Made by a program: the position numbers and the translations under genes. The notes below the pieces were generated by a model that was not told the DNA's origin, ran no database searches, and worked only from the letters and a program-made list of their open reading frames with translations. Shown piece by piece: positions 15,858-24,534 of a stretch of DNA of 64,000 nt. Each line of letters opens with the position of its first letter. The first letter of the stretch is position 1. This DNA comes from Lachnospiraceae bacterium. GTDB taxonomy: Bacteria > Bacillota > Clostridia > Lachnospirales > Lachnospiraceae. Location of the stretch: assembly GCA_017480565.1 (NCBI GenBank), contig JAFVAL010000056.1:46119-110118 (forward strand). The letters are read 5' to 3'.

Positions 15858-17225
15858 TTATGCCTTCGCCTGCTGGTCCAGCATCTCGTTGGCCTTCTCG
15901 ACCTTCTGGAAGTAGAGCAGAACCGTCATAATTGCGGTAATAATCAGCGGAAGAACTGCGTACATCAGGCTAATCATATTGATCGCACTTGCGGGCTGAA
16001 CCGCCAGTGTTCCATCATAATGTGCCAGCGCAAGCAGCCATCCGGCTCCTGCTGTACCAAGGCCCTGACCAATCTTTGATCCCATGGAGTTGCAGCTAAA
16101 GACAGAACCCTCGATATGAACCTTGTCTTTGCGGTAAGAATATCCTGCGATCTCTGCCTGGATTGCGTTTCCATTTGCAATCATGGGCGCTGCACAGAAC
16201 CAGCGGACCACAGAGAAGACCAGCATCAGCGCAACCTTGCCCTGCATGCCAAAAATCGCGAAGGGGACGCATCCCAGCGTGGAGATTGCCATGCTGTAGA
16301 GGTTCACCTTATAAATTCCGAATCGCTTCACCAATGCCGGTGTAAGCGCAAGGCCAATCACCAGCGGGAACACGGTTGTTAACTGGAATGTCGCCAACAT
16401 TGCAGGTGCGCCAAGGCGATATGTCATGTAGTAAATACCCACGGCTGCCGCGATATTGTTGAGCAGGTTGTAAAGTGTTCCGATCAATAACTGCTGCACA
16501 AAATAAGGATTCGTAAACACATATTTTAAGTTCTGGAACAGATTTGTTTTCTGCTGCGGCTGTTCCGACTCCTGATCTGTCCCCATCTCTAATTCAGCTT
16601 CTGAAAGCTCTTTATTTCCTGCGAAGCAAATGAGATCCAGCACGACAAATACAACAGAGTAGATGAGTGCCGTCCATCTCCAGCCGACAACGCCGCCGCC
16701 AAAACCGTTCACCATCGCCATGGTAAGCGCAGAAGTCACCAGACTTCCAAGGGTTGCAAAGGCAAATCTGTAAACGCCAAGCTGGACGCGTTCGTTTTTG
16801 TTGGCTGTAATCAGCGCGGAGAGCGTTGAATATGCCACATTGTTTGCCGTAAAGAAGAAGTCATTTAATACCGTATAGATCACAAAGAAATAGGCATACT
16901 GCAAAACCTGAGACATCACAGGCGTGCTGAATAAGAGGAATTCGCAGATCGCAATCGGGAAGATCGTCCAGAAAATATACGGTCTTGCCTTCCCCCATTT
17001 GGAATGTGTACGGTCGATCATCGTGCCCGCCAATACGTCTGTAATTCCGTCGAGAACACGGCTGATAATCATCAATGTGCCGACAATGCCGGAATTGAGG
17101 CCCACGGTGTCGGTCAAATAAATTAACATGAAGCCTGTAATCACACCGTAGCAGAAATTGGTTGCCATGTCTCCGGTGCCGTAAGCCATCTTATTACCAA
17201 ATTTCAAATATGTTTTCTCGTTCAT
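15858..17225 (-). CDS. GPH-family glycoside:cation symporter (MFS)
   Basis: 455 residues with about 12 membrane segments. The family signature DxxxGxxxDRTHSKWGKARPYI is seen as VLAGTMIDRTHSKWGKARPY after helix 2. MelB/XynB-type carriers of this family import glycosides with sodium or protons. The gene lies 46 bases downstream of a GH3 glucosidase, so it probably brings in the oligosaccharide which that cytoplasmic enzyme splits. Confidence 0.9.
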   Translation of the reverse strand: MNEKTYLKFGNKMAYGTGDMATNFCYGVITGFMLIYLTDTVGLNSGIVGTLMIISRVLDGITDVLAGTMIDRTHSKWGKARPYIFWTIFPIAICEFLLFSTPVMSQVLQYAYFFVIYTVLNDFFFTANNVAYSTLSALITANKNERVQLGVYRFAFATLGSLVTSALTMAMVNGFGGGVVGWRWTALIYSVVFVVLDLICFAGNKELSEAELEMGTDQESEQPQQKTNLFQNLKYVFTNPYFVQQLLIGTLYNLLNNIAAAVGIYYMTYRLGAPAMLATFQLTTVFPLVIGLALTPALVKRFGIYKVNLYSMAISTLGCVPFAIFGMQGKVALMLVFSVVRWFCAAPMIANGNAIQAEIAGYSYRKDKVHIEGSVFSCNSMGSKIGQGLGTAGAGWLLALAHYDGTLAVQPASAINMISLMYAVLPLIITAIMTVLLYFQKVEKANEMLDQQAKA

Positions 17226-17271
17226 TTGATAAATCCGTCCTTCCTTTTCACAAAACTATATTGATGAAACA

Positions 17272-19680
17272 TTAGCCATTGATCTGAACATCTGCATAAA
17301 AGCTGCGCTTTCTAGGATTCACAGGGATCGTTTTCTCCTGCTTTACGGAGGCAACCGCACGGTGATCATCACTGTTGCTGCCGATAAAGAATTCAAAGTC
17401 TCCCTTCTCTAACACCCAGTGATAACCGGAATCTTCAAACGCGAGCTGATCCAGGTTAAATGTGAAGGTCACTTGCTTGCTCTCGCCCTTTTTGAGCGCA
17501 ACACGCGCAAAGCCGATCAGTTCCTGTCTCGGACGGATCACGGAGGCCAGAACATCTTTACCGTAGAGCTGAACGACTTCCTCACCGTCGCACTCGCCGA
17601 CATTTTCCACAGTCACAGTCGCAGTAACAGTGCCATCGTCCGCTTTGCTGACGGAGAAATCACTGTATGCAAAGCTGGTGTAGCTCAGGCCATAGCCGAA
17701 CGGTGCCAGCGGGCTGCTTTCGCTGTTGATATAACCCGTGTTGATGAGGCCTTTGTTATAGGCTGCGGAGGAACCGTTGTTCTGATAATGGTAGATCGGC
17801 AGATGACCTGCACTTCTCGGAACCGTGATCGGTGTACGGCCTGCAGGATTATAAGCACCACTGATCACTTCCGCGATTGCTTTTCCACCATAGGTTGCCG
17901 GAAGCCATCCTTCGATAATCGCGGGAACATTCTCATATGCCCACTCGCTGCAAAGAGGACGTCCGTCCGTGTGAACGATCACCATGTTCGGGTTCGCATG
18001 GAATACCGCACGCATCAGTGCTTCCTGCTGTCCTGCCAGATTCAGGTCGCTGCTGTCAACGCCTTCACCGGTTGTGCAGGATCCGCCAAGGCCGTTCTTT
18101 CCGCCGACCGTCATGATGACGATGTCTGCATTTGCTGCTGCCCGGACCGCCTCTTCAAAATGGCTGTCATCATCACCCTTGTAATCGCAGCCTTCAACAA
18201 ACTCTACGGACTCAAAGATCTCGCGCAGCGCTTCCAGCGTAGACTTCGCATCCGGATACATTTGACGGATCATCCCGTCTAACAGATGCTTGTCAGTGAG
18301 GTTGCTGGTGGACAGCTGCTTGGCAAGATCATCAAATGCGCTCTTGTTCTCTTCATCATTCTGTGTAATATCGTCAGGATCGACGCCCGGCTGCACTTCC
18401 TTGCCGCCCGCCATCATCAGCATCAGCATTTCCATCGTCGCAACATAGGTATAATGGCCGATCAAAAGACGGATGCTGTCACCGGTCGGACCGACAACCA
18501 ACAGCTTCTTTTTCTTGTCCGTGATCGGGAGAATGCCATTGTTCTTCAACAATGTGATCGATTTGCGCGCTGCTTCCAGGGAGAAGAGATTATTCTGTGT
18601 ATTGTCCATGGCGCTCGCAATCAGTTCCGGATGCGGGAAAGGATTCTCAAACAATCCCAGCTCAAATTTCAGCTTCAAAAGACGACGTACCGAACGATCC
18701 ACATACGCAATGTCAATGTCTCCGTTTTCAACGGCTGCTGTAAACTCGTCGTTGTATCCCATACGTGTCGGAAGCTCCACATCCAGGCCGGCTTCCAGGG
18801 CAAGCTTACTTGCTTCCAGCATCGTCTCAGCCATCATATAATCGGTCATGACGTGACGGATGGAGTTATAATCCGAAACAACAACGCCCTCAAATCCCAT
18901 ATCGTCACGGAGCATGTCGTTTAAGATCGCCTTGTTTGCGCACATCGGCTGTCCCTCGACCTCCGAGTAGCAATTCATGATGCACTTGATGTCAGCCTTG
19001 TGAATTGCTGCTTCAAATGGCTTGCCAAACACTTCTCTAAGCTCTCTTCTGGAAGCCAACGATTTATGTGCATTCAGAGCACTTTCAGACTGAGAGTAAC
19101 CGAGGAAATGCTTTCCGGTGCAGGCAACACCTTCTTTTAAGTCCTCTCCCTGAAGCCCTTTGACAAATGCAACCGTAAGGGCGGATGCCAGTGTCGGATC
19201 CTCGCCGTATCCTTCATTGCAGCGTCCCCAGCGCAGGTCACGTCCCAGATCTGCGACAGGAGAGAGCGCGTGACGGATACCGTACGCATACATCTGCTTT
19301 CTACTGCCTTCCGACATCTTTTTCGCAAGCTCCGGCTCAAATGTTGCGCCAAGGCTTAAGGAAGTCGGGAACAGATTCGCTGCCGGCAAGGAAGCCGGAC
19401 CGGACAATGCTTCACAATGAACCAGCGCCGGAATCCCATGCTCCGAATGCGCAATGACATACTTCTGTGCTTCCATGACATCCTTTGCCATGTTCTGGCT
19501 GCCAAGAACGGTAAAGGAACCGATGCCGCCGGCAAGGTCCTGATTCTCCAACGGAGTGATCGGAATGACCATTGCGCAGGTGATTTGCTTCACCTTCTCT
19601 GCGGTGCTCATACGGCTCATTAAATCTTCTACTCTTTCGTCGATGGAAAGTGTCGGGTTCTGATACGGATAATTAGACAT
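17272..19680 (-). CDS. Glycoside hydrolase family 3 beta-glycosidase
   Basis: 802 residues without signal peptide, hence cytoplasmic. The order is the usual one: TIM barrel (SPVADLGRDLRWGRCNEGYGED, ACTGKHFLGYS), nucleophile Asp in GVVVSDYNSIRHVM near residue 270, then the alpha/beta sandwich (SITLLKNNGILPI, TVGGKNGLGGSCTTGEGVD) and a C-terminal fibronectin-III-like domain (TVTVENVGECDGEEVVQLYG). Beta-glucosidase or beta-xylosidase activity is likely. Its SD is AGGAGG and its upstream region carries sites matching the TetR operator. Confidence 0.9.
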   Translation of the reverse strand: MSNYPYQNPTLSIDERVEDLMSRMSTAEKVKQITCAMVIPITPLENQDLAGGIGSFTVLGSQNMAKDVMEAQKYVIAHSEHGIPALVHCEALSGPASLPAANLFPTSLSLGATFEPELAKKMSEGSRKQMYAYGIRHALSPVADLGRDLRWGRCNEGYGEDPTLASALTVAFVKGLQGEDLKEGVACTGKHFLGYSQSESALNAHKSLASRRELREVFGKPFEAAIHKADIKCIMNCYSEVEGQPMCANKAILNDMLRDDMGFEGVVVSDYNSIRHVMTDYMMAETMLEASKLALEAGLDVELPTRMGYNDEFTAAVENGDIDIAYVDRSVRRLLKLKFELGLFENPFPHPELIASAMDNTQNNLFSLEAARKSITLLKNNGILPITDKKKKLLVVGPTGDSIRLLIGHYTYVATMEMLMLMMAGGKEVQPGVDPDDITQNDEENKSAFDDLAKQLSTSNLTDKHLLDGMIRQMYPDAKSTLEALREIFESVEFVEGCDYKGDDDSHFEEAVRAAANADIVIMTVGGKNGLGGSCTTGEGVDSSDLNLAGQQEALMRAVFHANPNMVIVHTDGRPLCSEWAYENVPAIIEGWLPATYGGKAIAEVISGAYNPAGRTPITVPRSAGHLPIYHYQNNGSSAAYNKGLINTGYINSESSPLAPFGYGLSYTSFAYSDFSVSKADDGTVTATVTVENVGECDGEEVVQLYGKDVLASVIRPRQELIGFARVALKKGESKQVTFTFNLDQLAFEDSGYHWVLEKGDFEFFIGSNSDDHRAVASVKQEKTIPVNPRKRSFYADVQING

Positions 19681-19728
19681 TGTGATTCCTCCTAAGGTTT
19701 TTCGTGGTGAATTTGTTATCGTGATTCG

Positions 19729-19757
19729 ATTATTTCACGCGTCCTTCGAAAGATCAA
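19729..19757 (-). promoter_or_regulatory. Probable GH3 promoter
   Basis: Minus-strand TTGATC (19752-19757) and AATAAT (19729-19734) are 17 bases apart, about 50 bases before the GH3 start. Both hexamers are imperfect. Confidence 0.45.
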
Positions 19758-19776
19758 CTTGCAGACTTTTTGCAAT

Positions 19777-19815
19777 TGTACAGTCCTGAACACTTTCAAA
19801 AAAACTGTTCAGGAC
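19777..19815. promoter_or_regulatory. Tandem TetR-type operators upstream of GH3
   Basis: TGTACAGTCCTGAACA (19777-19792) is an imperfect palindrome (TGTACAG-TC-CTGAACA). A second half-site TGTTCAGGAC (19806-19815) makes a perfect 10-base inverted repeat with GTCCTGAACA. The same 16-base sequence recurs near the tetR gene at 20567-20582. Confidence 0.65.
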
Positions 19816-19832
19816 TTTTGATTTTTGGGCAC

Positions 19833-19869
19833 AAAAAAAGGGGATTCCATGCAAAATGCGCGAAATCCC
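19833..19869 (-). terminator. Terminator of the tetR gene
   Basis: Minus-strand stem GGGATT/AATCCC with internal CGCGCATTTTGCATG, followed by a run of at least seven T. Confidence 0.75.
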
Positions 19870-19900
19870 TGCTCATGATAAGACTGTTTTTTTGTGATAT

Positions 19901-20458
19901 TTACTTTTTAAAATGCTCTATCCCGGCCTGAAGAAACTCGTGAATCAATTCCTCTCTGGACAGATTATACTCCACATCCAGCACACGCTGACTATACGTA
20001 AAGTCTGCCCCGATAATATAGTCCGCCAGCCAATCCTGCTGCTGTTTCGTAAGCTTCGTATCGGCAAACATCTGCGTTTTTAAGAGTTGCTTTCCATAGT
20101 CAATAAACTTTTTAAACGCATGCATCGGGTAATCGGTCCGCATCAGGATCAGGTACAGATCATTGTTGTTCTGGATGATGTCGTGTGTATCAAGCATGCG
20201 GCCAAAATGATCCTCTTCCGGCTTTTGGTCCACCGCAGCAATCAACTGATCACAGAACTCGTTCTGCAGCTCCTCCAAAATCTGATAACAATCCTCATAA
20301 TAAAGATAAAATGTGCTTCGACTGATCTCTGCAATGGAACACAGCTGAGAGACGGAGATCTTGCCCATCGGCTTTTGCTTCAGCAATTCAATAAATGTTT
20401 CCCGAATCAGTCTTTTTGTATAGACCGCCCGTCGGTCTTCTTTTCTTATGTCACTCAT
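19901..20458 (-). CDS. TetR/AcrR-family regulator
   Basis: 185 residues. The N-terminal HTH is TKRLIRETFIELLKQKPMGKISVSQLCSIAEISRSTFYLYYEDCYQILEEL in register with the TetR signature; the C-terminal ligand domain is of the TetR_C type found in Bacillota regulators. It lies between the GH3 gene and a collapsed GH2 gene. Copies of one 16-base palindrome occur in front of GH3 and in the region shared by tetR and the GH2 remnant, so it probably controls both glycosidases and itself. Confidence 0.85.
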   Translation of the reverse strand: MSDIRKEDRRAVYTKRLIRETFIELLKQKPMGKISVSQLCSIAEISRSTFYLYYEDCYQILEELQNEFCDQLIAAVDQKPEEDHFGRMLDTHDIIQNNNDLYLILMRTDYPMHAFKKFIDYGKQLLKTQMFADTKLTKQQQDWLADYIIGADFTYSQRVLDVEYNLSREELIHEFLQAGIEHFKK

Positions 20459-20566
20459 AGAAAACCTCCGAAATAACCGAAATTAGATACTTATATTATA
20501 AACGCATATTTTAATGAAGACAAGAAAGAAAATCTCCAGAAAAATTTCGTACAGTTTTTTCAAGAC

Positions 20567-20582
20567 TGTCCAGGACTGTACA
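20567..20582. promoter_or_regulatory. TetR-type operator between tetR and the GH2 remnant
   Basis: TGTCCAGGACTGTACA differs by one base from the complement of the site at 19777-19792. It lies about 110 bases from each flanking start codon. Confidence 0.65.
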
Positions 20583-20685
20583 GTTCTAAGTCGTTTGCTA
20601 ATTGTATCTCCTCCCTTTCCATGAAATAATTTCATCATGAGATCCGTTTTGTGAAATCATTTCTGAAAGAAAAGGAGATCCGCAT

Positions 20686-21134
20686 ATGAAGAAAATCCAT
20701 TTTAACGCAGACTGGGAGTACTGGCAGAATGGGCAAGAGGCGAAAGCCTTGTCGCTCAGGGACAAGGGAGCGATTGCCTTCTTACGATCCCCCACGCCAA
20801 GCTTTGGAACGAAGAGCACCCTTATCTGTATAAAGTCTTTGTAAAACTCAGTCAATATGGTATTATTTTAGATACACAGGAGATCCCCGTCGGGATCCGC
20901 AAGCTGGATTGGAGCGCAGCGCGGGGCTTCAACGCCATCCGCAGCTCTCATTATCCCATCGGCAACCCCATGCCCGAAGAGCCTTACGACGGTACGGTCT
21001 GCATGGCCTATCAGGGACGTGCACAAGCCATGATCAAAAGCGGAAACACGACAGGCTGCGTAAACATTTCCATCTCTTCAGACGGCTATGAAACTGCAAC
21101 ACTTTCACTCGAGGTGTGTGACAAGGAGTATTGA
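20686..21134 (+). pseudogene. Collapsed GH2 beta-galactosidase with three internal deletions
   Basis: From a normal SD (AAGGAG) and ATG the reading is MKKIHFNADWEYWQNGQE, a GH2 N-terminus. A change of frame follows, to GESLVAQGQGSDCLLTI and PHAKLWNEEHPYLYKV, the end of the GH2 sandwich domain. Next comes ARGFNAIRSSHYP from the start of the TIM barrel, then directly EPYDGTVCMAYQGRAQAM and SISSDGYETATLSLEV from the C-terminal domain. Each piece aligns with the intact GH2 at 29893-32217 (LPEAKLWSAEHPYLY, KEAGYNAIRSAHNP, RGRALAVLRAG). All catalytic residues are lost. The last three pieces are in one frame. It sits 4 bases before the deacetylase gene. Confidence 0.85.
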
Positions 21135-21138
21135 ACAA

Positions 21139-21921
21139 ATGAACCAATTTAAAAAGTATTTTACCCTAAGTTACGATGACGGGCTGGAGCAGGACAAACA
21201 GACCATCGCCCTGATGAAAAAATATGGAATCAAGGGAACCTTCAATCTGAACTCCGCCATGTTCGGAGAAAAATCCAACATTAAGTATTTTGGTACGATG
21301 GGTTTTGAAAATGTTGACCCAAGTGTTGTGAAAAGAGGCCTTATCAAGACCGGTCCGGCCAACCGCATCCCTGCGGACGAGATCCGGCAGGTGTATGAGG
21401 GTTTTGAGCTGGCCACCCACACCGCACACCATGCGAACATGAAGAAACTGAGCAAAGAAGAAACCGAAGCGGAGCTTCTGCGGGACAGAGAGGCCCTGTC
21501 TCATTACACGGATCTTCCGGTGGTCGGACATGCGTTCCCTTATGGCAGCAAGAGCCCCTCACAGATTGAAGTAATGAGGGAAAACGGCTTTCTCTACGGC
21601 CGGGGTGTTCGCAATGCCAAAGGCAAAGGCGAAGATCGCTTTGCGTTTCCTGAAAATCCGCTTGACTTTGCCCCCACCTGCTGGCATATTGACAAAAACA
21701 TCAAGGAATTGTTCCAGGAATTTCTCTCCATCACACCGACAAAGGGTGATATGATGTTTTACATGTGGGGTCACGGGTATGAATTTGATTTTGACGCAAT
21801 GAAAAAACGTGAAATCCTAAAGACGCTGGAGTGGATGTTCGACCAGGTTGCCAACAATGATTCCATCATTCCCTGCACCAACGCAGAGGCGTTTTTAGAC
21901 CACGCAGCGGCGAAGCGCTAG
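21139..21921 (+). CDS. Polysaccharide deacetylase (NodB-like)
   Basis: 260 residues from the ATG at 21139, which has AAGGAG about 10 bases upstream. The carbohydrate-esterase-4 fold shows FTLSYDDGLEQDKQTI (metal and catalytic aspartates), GFELATHTAHHANM (the HxxxH metal ligands) and HAFPYG. There is no signal peptide, so it acts inside the cell, perhaps on imported acetylated oligosaccharides handled with the neighbouring glycosidases. It probably shared a transcript with the GH2 gene now collapsed upstream. Confidence 0.85.
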   Translation: MNQFKKYFTLSYDDGLEQDKQTIALMKKYGIKGTFNLNSAMFGEKSNIKYFGTMGFENVDPSVVKRGLIKTGPANRIPADEIRQVYEGFELATHTAHHANMKKLSKEETEAELLRDREALSHYTDLPVVGHAFPYGSKSPSQIEVMRENGFLYGRGVRNAKGKGEDRFAFPENPLDFAPTCWHIDKNIKELFQEFLSITPTKGDMMFYMWGHGYEFDFDAMKKREILKTLEWMFDQVANNDSIIPCTNAEAFLDHAAAKR

Positions 21922-21943
21922 AATTGAAAAAGAGTTGAAAAAG

Positions 21944-21974
21944 GGGAAGGCGCTGTATTTCAGCATGCCTTCCC
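21944..21974. terminator. Bidirectional terminator
   Basis: Arms GGGAAGGC/GCCTTCCC with an inner GCTG/CAGC lie between converging genes. On the minus strand TTTTTC follows; on the plus strand TTCCTTCT. Confidence 0.7.
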
Positions 21975-21980
21975 TTCCTT

Positions 21981-22250
21981 CTAACCAGCAATCTTAAAAC
22001 AGGTCGCATCCGCCTTCGCACCATCAACCGCTAAGATATCCTCGATCCTGACACCAAACACAGCAGCCAAAACGACAATATTATCAATGGTGGGAAGGGT
22101 GGTTCCCCGCTGCCACTTGTAGATGGCCTGAGGGGTACCAAACCCAAAAATGTCCTGCAAATCCTTGACCGACATCCCTGCTGCCATACGAAGTGCAGTG
22201 ATGTTTTGGCCAGTCTTAACCATATTGATTGCAGGAATATTCTGCATCAT
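21981..22250 (-). CDS. Short XRE regulator downstream of RtcB
   Basis: 89 residues. HTH-like region: VKTGQNITALRMAAGMSVKDLQDIFGFGTPQAIYKWQRG, then TLPTIDNIVVLAAVFGVRIEDIL. Three further proteins in the window share the same plan (25185, 43294 and 60980 starts): an N-terminal I-D/N-x3-TG, an aromatic-K/H-W-x2-G core and a LPxIDNxxxL segment. In each case it is beside an RNA-repair or tRNA locus. Here it ends the RtcB operon. Its SD is buried in a hairpin (22259-22289). Confidence 0.75.
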   Translation of the reverse strand: MMQNIPAINMVKTGQNITALRMAAGMSVKDLQDIFGFGTPQAIYKWQRGTTLPTIDNIVVLAAVFGVRIEDILAVDGAKADATCFKIAG

Positions 22251-22258
22251 AATAATCT

Positions 22259-22289
22259 CCTTTCCGGCACCAGACCGGAACCGGAAAGG
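22259..22289 (-). promoter_or_regulatory. SD-sequestering hairpin between RtcB and XRE genes
   Basis: Perfect 9-base arms CCTTTCCGG and CCGGAAAGG. On the minus strand the second arm contains the AAAGG of the XRE gene's AAAGGAG ribosome site, so the folded RNA would hide it. The loop has no T-run, so this is not a terminator. Confidence 0.6.
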
Positions 22290-22290
22290 A

Positions 22291-23499
22291 TCAGTCGGAT
22301 GCCTTGAAATTATAAATCGGCTTCATCACATCGATAACGTCCACGGACTCGCGAATCACATCGATGATATCTTCCAGTGACTTATACGCCATCGGTGCCT
22401 CGTCGATGGTGGAGGCGTTAACCGATGTGGTATAAATGCCCTTCATTGTCTCTTGATACTCTTCTAAGTTTAACTTCTCGCGGGCGGCGCGGCGCGACAT
22501 CAATCGTCCTGCACCATGCGGCGCTGAGTAATTCCACTCCGGGTTGCCCTTGCCGATGGCTAGCACCGATCCATCCCTCATATTGATCGGGATTAAAACC
22601 TTCTCGCCTGCATGCGCCGCGATTGCGCCCTTGCGCAGGATCATTTCCTCCGTATCAATATAGTTGTGGATTGTGTGAAATGCCTCTCCTGGCACCATGC
22701 CTGCACGTGCAAGCAAAATCTCCGCCATCAACTCACGGTTGCGGCGTGCAAACCGCTGGCAGATCTCCACATCGTGCAGATAGTCCTCAAAATAAGTGCC
22801 ATAAAGGTAGCATAAATCCTCCGGAACCTCTGGGGTCTTCTCCTCGTAGTTCTTCTTAAGCTCTGCAAGTGCTCCCTGGATCTCCTGACGGCGACCCGCC
22901 TCCTTGTACTCACGGATCAGCGCATCTCTTGCAACAAAATAGGCCTCTTTGCCCTTTGCAAGCTCAACTGCCAGACGCTGATAATACTCCGCGACCTGCT
23001 TACCAAGGTTACGGCTTCCGGAATGAATCACCAGATACTTCGTTCCATCCGCTGCCTCATCAATCTCGATGAAATGATTGCCGCCGCCCAAAGTTCCTAA
23101 GCTGCGCTCCAAGCGCTTTGCGTCCTTTAACTCGCGGTAGCAACGAAGCTCAGTCAGGTCGAAATGCTCCTTTCGCCCTTCCCAGACATTCATGCCGGAC
23201 GGGATGAAATGCGCGGCCTCATCCACCTTCTCAAAATCAATCGGAACCATTCCAAGCTTCACGGTGTACATGCCGCAACCGATATCCACACCGACAATGT
23301 TTGGCACAGCCTTGTCGGTGACCGTCATGGTAGTTCCAATCGTGCAGCCCGCACCCGCATGCACATCCGGCATGATACGAATACGGCTTCCTGCAGTAAA
23401 CTCATAATCACACATACGGCGGATCTGCTCGATCGCCTCCTCCTCCACGACAGTGGCATAGCAGATCGCTGTATTCATCTTTCCCTTAATCTCAAACAT
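22291..23499 (-). CDS. rtcB: RtcB-family RNA ligase
   Basis: 402 residues from the ATG at 23499 (GGAG well placed; an upstream ATG lacks a site). RtcB joins 2',3'-cyclic phosphate (or 3'-phosphate) and 5'-OH RNA ends using GTP and manganese, repairing cleaved tRNA or rRNA. Metal-binding and catalytic features are GVDIGCGMYTVKL (Cys), GTLGGGNHFIEI, the HSGSRNLG segment and SAPHGAGRLMSRRAA, whose His is the guanylylation site. No archease or RtcA gene is adjacent. It lies downstream of a micro-ORF and a terminator, under one of the four shared promoter boxes, and is followed by an XRE gene. Confidence 0.93.
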   Translation of the reverse strand: MFEIKGKMNTAICYATVVEEEAIEQIRRMCDYEFTAGSRIRIMPDVHAGAGCTIGTTMTVTDKAVPNIVGVDIGCGMYTVKLGMVPIDFEKVDEAAHFIPSGMNVWEGRKEHFDLTELRCYRELKDAKRLERSLGTLGGGNHFIEIDEAADGTKYLVIHSGSRNLGKQVAEYYQRLAVELAKGKEAYFVARDALIREYKEAGRRQEIQGALAELKKNYEEKTPEVPEDLCYLYGTYFEDYLHDVEICQRFARRNRELMAEILLARAGMVPGEAFHTIHNYIDTEEMILRKGAIAAHAGEKVLIPINMRDGSVLAIGKGNPEWNYSAPHGAGRLMSRRAAREKLNLEEYQETMKGIYTTSVNASTIDEAPMAYKSLEDIIDVIRESVDVIDVMKPIYNFKASD

Positions 23500-23541
23500 A
23501 TTCTTCTCCAATCTATCGCAAACACTTCGTGTCAACCCACG

Positions 23542-23575
23542 AAAAAAACCGCCTATCTCATACAAGATAAGCGGT
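23542..23575 (-). terminator. Leader terminator before rtcB
   Basis: Arms ACCGCTTATCT and AGATAGGCGGT (one mismatch) are followed on the minus strand by seven T, some 40 bases before the rtcB ATG and 45 bases after the micro-ORF. No promoter of comparable quality is seen after it, so rtcB expression should depend on read-through. Confidence 0.7.
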
Positions 23576-23620
23576 CTTAGGATCTTCTATTCCCTGTCTT
23601 GTCGCCTCATAAAAGGCGCT

Positions 23621-23764
23621 TCAGTTCCTCTGAATGCCTCGTTCACGAGCCGGATCCATCGCATTTATCTTATATGAGCATGTCAAAACAACACCTTTAC
23701 CATCCTTGGTTGGCGCATAATCGTGTTCGCTGTTCAGATAGAGTCCAAGTAATCTCGTCATCAT
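23621..23764 (-). CDS. Leader micro-ORF (47 aa) of the rtcB operon
   Basis: MMTRLLGLYLNSEHDYAPTK and the rest of a 47-residue frame, opening with ATGATG after a GGAAAGGAA site. I do not recognise it. It lies directly behind one of the shared promoters (23813-23860) and before a terminator, as does the 32-residue micro-ORF at 44101-44199 ahead of the tRNA array. It could be a leader peptide whose translation governs the terminator, or a small effector. Confidence 0.45.
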   Translation of the reverse strand: MMTRLLGLYLNSEHDYAPTKDGKGVVLTCSYKINAMDPARERGIQRN

Positions 23765-23812
23765 GGCATTCCTTTCCGGGCAAATGTCTGCCCTTTTTTC
23801 TTCTCGGCAAAT

Positions 23813-23860
23813 ATCATACCACATGTTTTTGCATTTGTCATTCTACCAGTGATATAAAAA
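23813..23860 (-). promoter_or_regulatory. Shared RNA-repair promoter box, copy A
   Basis: Minus strand: box TATATCACTGGT, then AATGACA (-35 core ATGACA at 23836-23841), 17 bases, TATGAT (23813-23818). It matches copies at 25235, 44234 and 61032 in box, -35, spacing and -10. Confidence 0.7.
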
Positions 23861-23879
23861 ATTAACTAAATTCAAAACC

Positions 23880-24260
23880 TTACTCTGAAATCTCGTCACC
23901 CATTGCTGATAAAGTGATCTTCTTATATGCATTTGACTTGTCATTCGGATGTGGCTCAATTCCGATAATCGTGATATCACCCGCTGACGGTCCATACACC
24001 CAAAAGATTCGACCTGCGCTTGGCGTGTTGTTCTGTAAATATGATTCCCACACTTTTTCTCCATATCTGGCAGATAATGCAGAAATCTCGTGAGAATGTA
24101 ACCCAGGATGTCTAGGGTTATTCGATAACAACGCCATCGCCTTTCCTATCATCTGATACAATCTGATTTCTGTCTTAGAGGCCTCGTCTGCTTTTACTTT
24201 ATTGGTCAGATTGTTCCAAAACTCTGCGACGTCAGGAATTCCTAAACGAATATGAAACAT
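23880..24260 (-). CDS. RelE/ParE-like toxin of a type II pair
   Basis: 126 residues. The sequence has the size and pattern of RelE-like ribonuclease or gyrase toxins: NLTNKVKADEASKTEIRLYQMIGKAMALL, then GRIFWVYGPSAGDITIIGIEPHPNDK with the beta strands ending in a K/R-rich turn. Its ATG overlaps the stop of the antitoxin gene (TAATG). Family assignment rests on this layout and on general likeness, since no single motif is decisive. Confidence 0.65.
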   Translation of the reverse strand: MFHIRLGIPDVAEFWNNLTNKVKADEASKTEIRLYQMIGKAMALLSNNPRHPGLHSHEISALSARYGEKVWESYLQNNTPSAGRIFWVYGPSAGDITIIGIEPHPNDKSNAYKKITLSAMGDEISE

Positions 24261-24511
24261 TATGAATTCTCAAAGTCGGACAAGTCTATTTCCTGTGAAA
24301 CATGACCAACTTTATAGTTTTCCATTGCAACATCCATGGAGGCCAATGTGTTAGCCGAGATCTGAAATGGTGCGACCAATTCTCTCGGTTCTAAAAGGAT
24401 GCTGCCATCTGCATATTCCTGAACATGATAATATTCAAATCGATTATTACGGAGCGTAAGTCTTCTTTTTGTATCAAGTTTTGCATCATACTCTTTCAAT
24501 AATGTTGGCAT
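24260..24511 (-). CDS. Antitoxin of the RelE-like pair
   Basis: 83 residues. KLDTKRRLTLRNNRFEYYHVQEYADGSILLEPREL looks like an AbrB/SpoVT-type swapped-hairpin DNA-binding start; the tail SQEIDLSDFENS is acidic and should bind the toxin. Two starts have good ribosome sites, at 24556 and 24511. The promoter TTGACA-17-TAGAAT (24555-24583) puts the transcript start near 24548, downstream of the first, so 24511 is the functional start. Confidence 0.7.
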   Translation of the reverse strand: MPTLLKEYDAKLDTKRRLTLRNNRFEYYHVQEYADGSILLEPRELVAPFQISANTLASMDVAMENYKVGHVSQEIDLSDFENS

Positions 24512-24534
24512 AACGAAACCTCCCATTCGATAAA

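Noticed and set aside
17419-18924. Two long plus-strand open frames
   Set aside because: Antisense to the GH3 gene; no SD and unusual composition.
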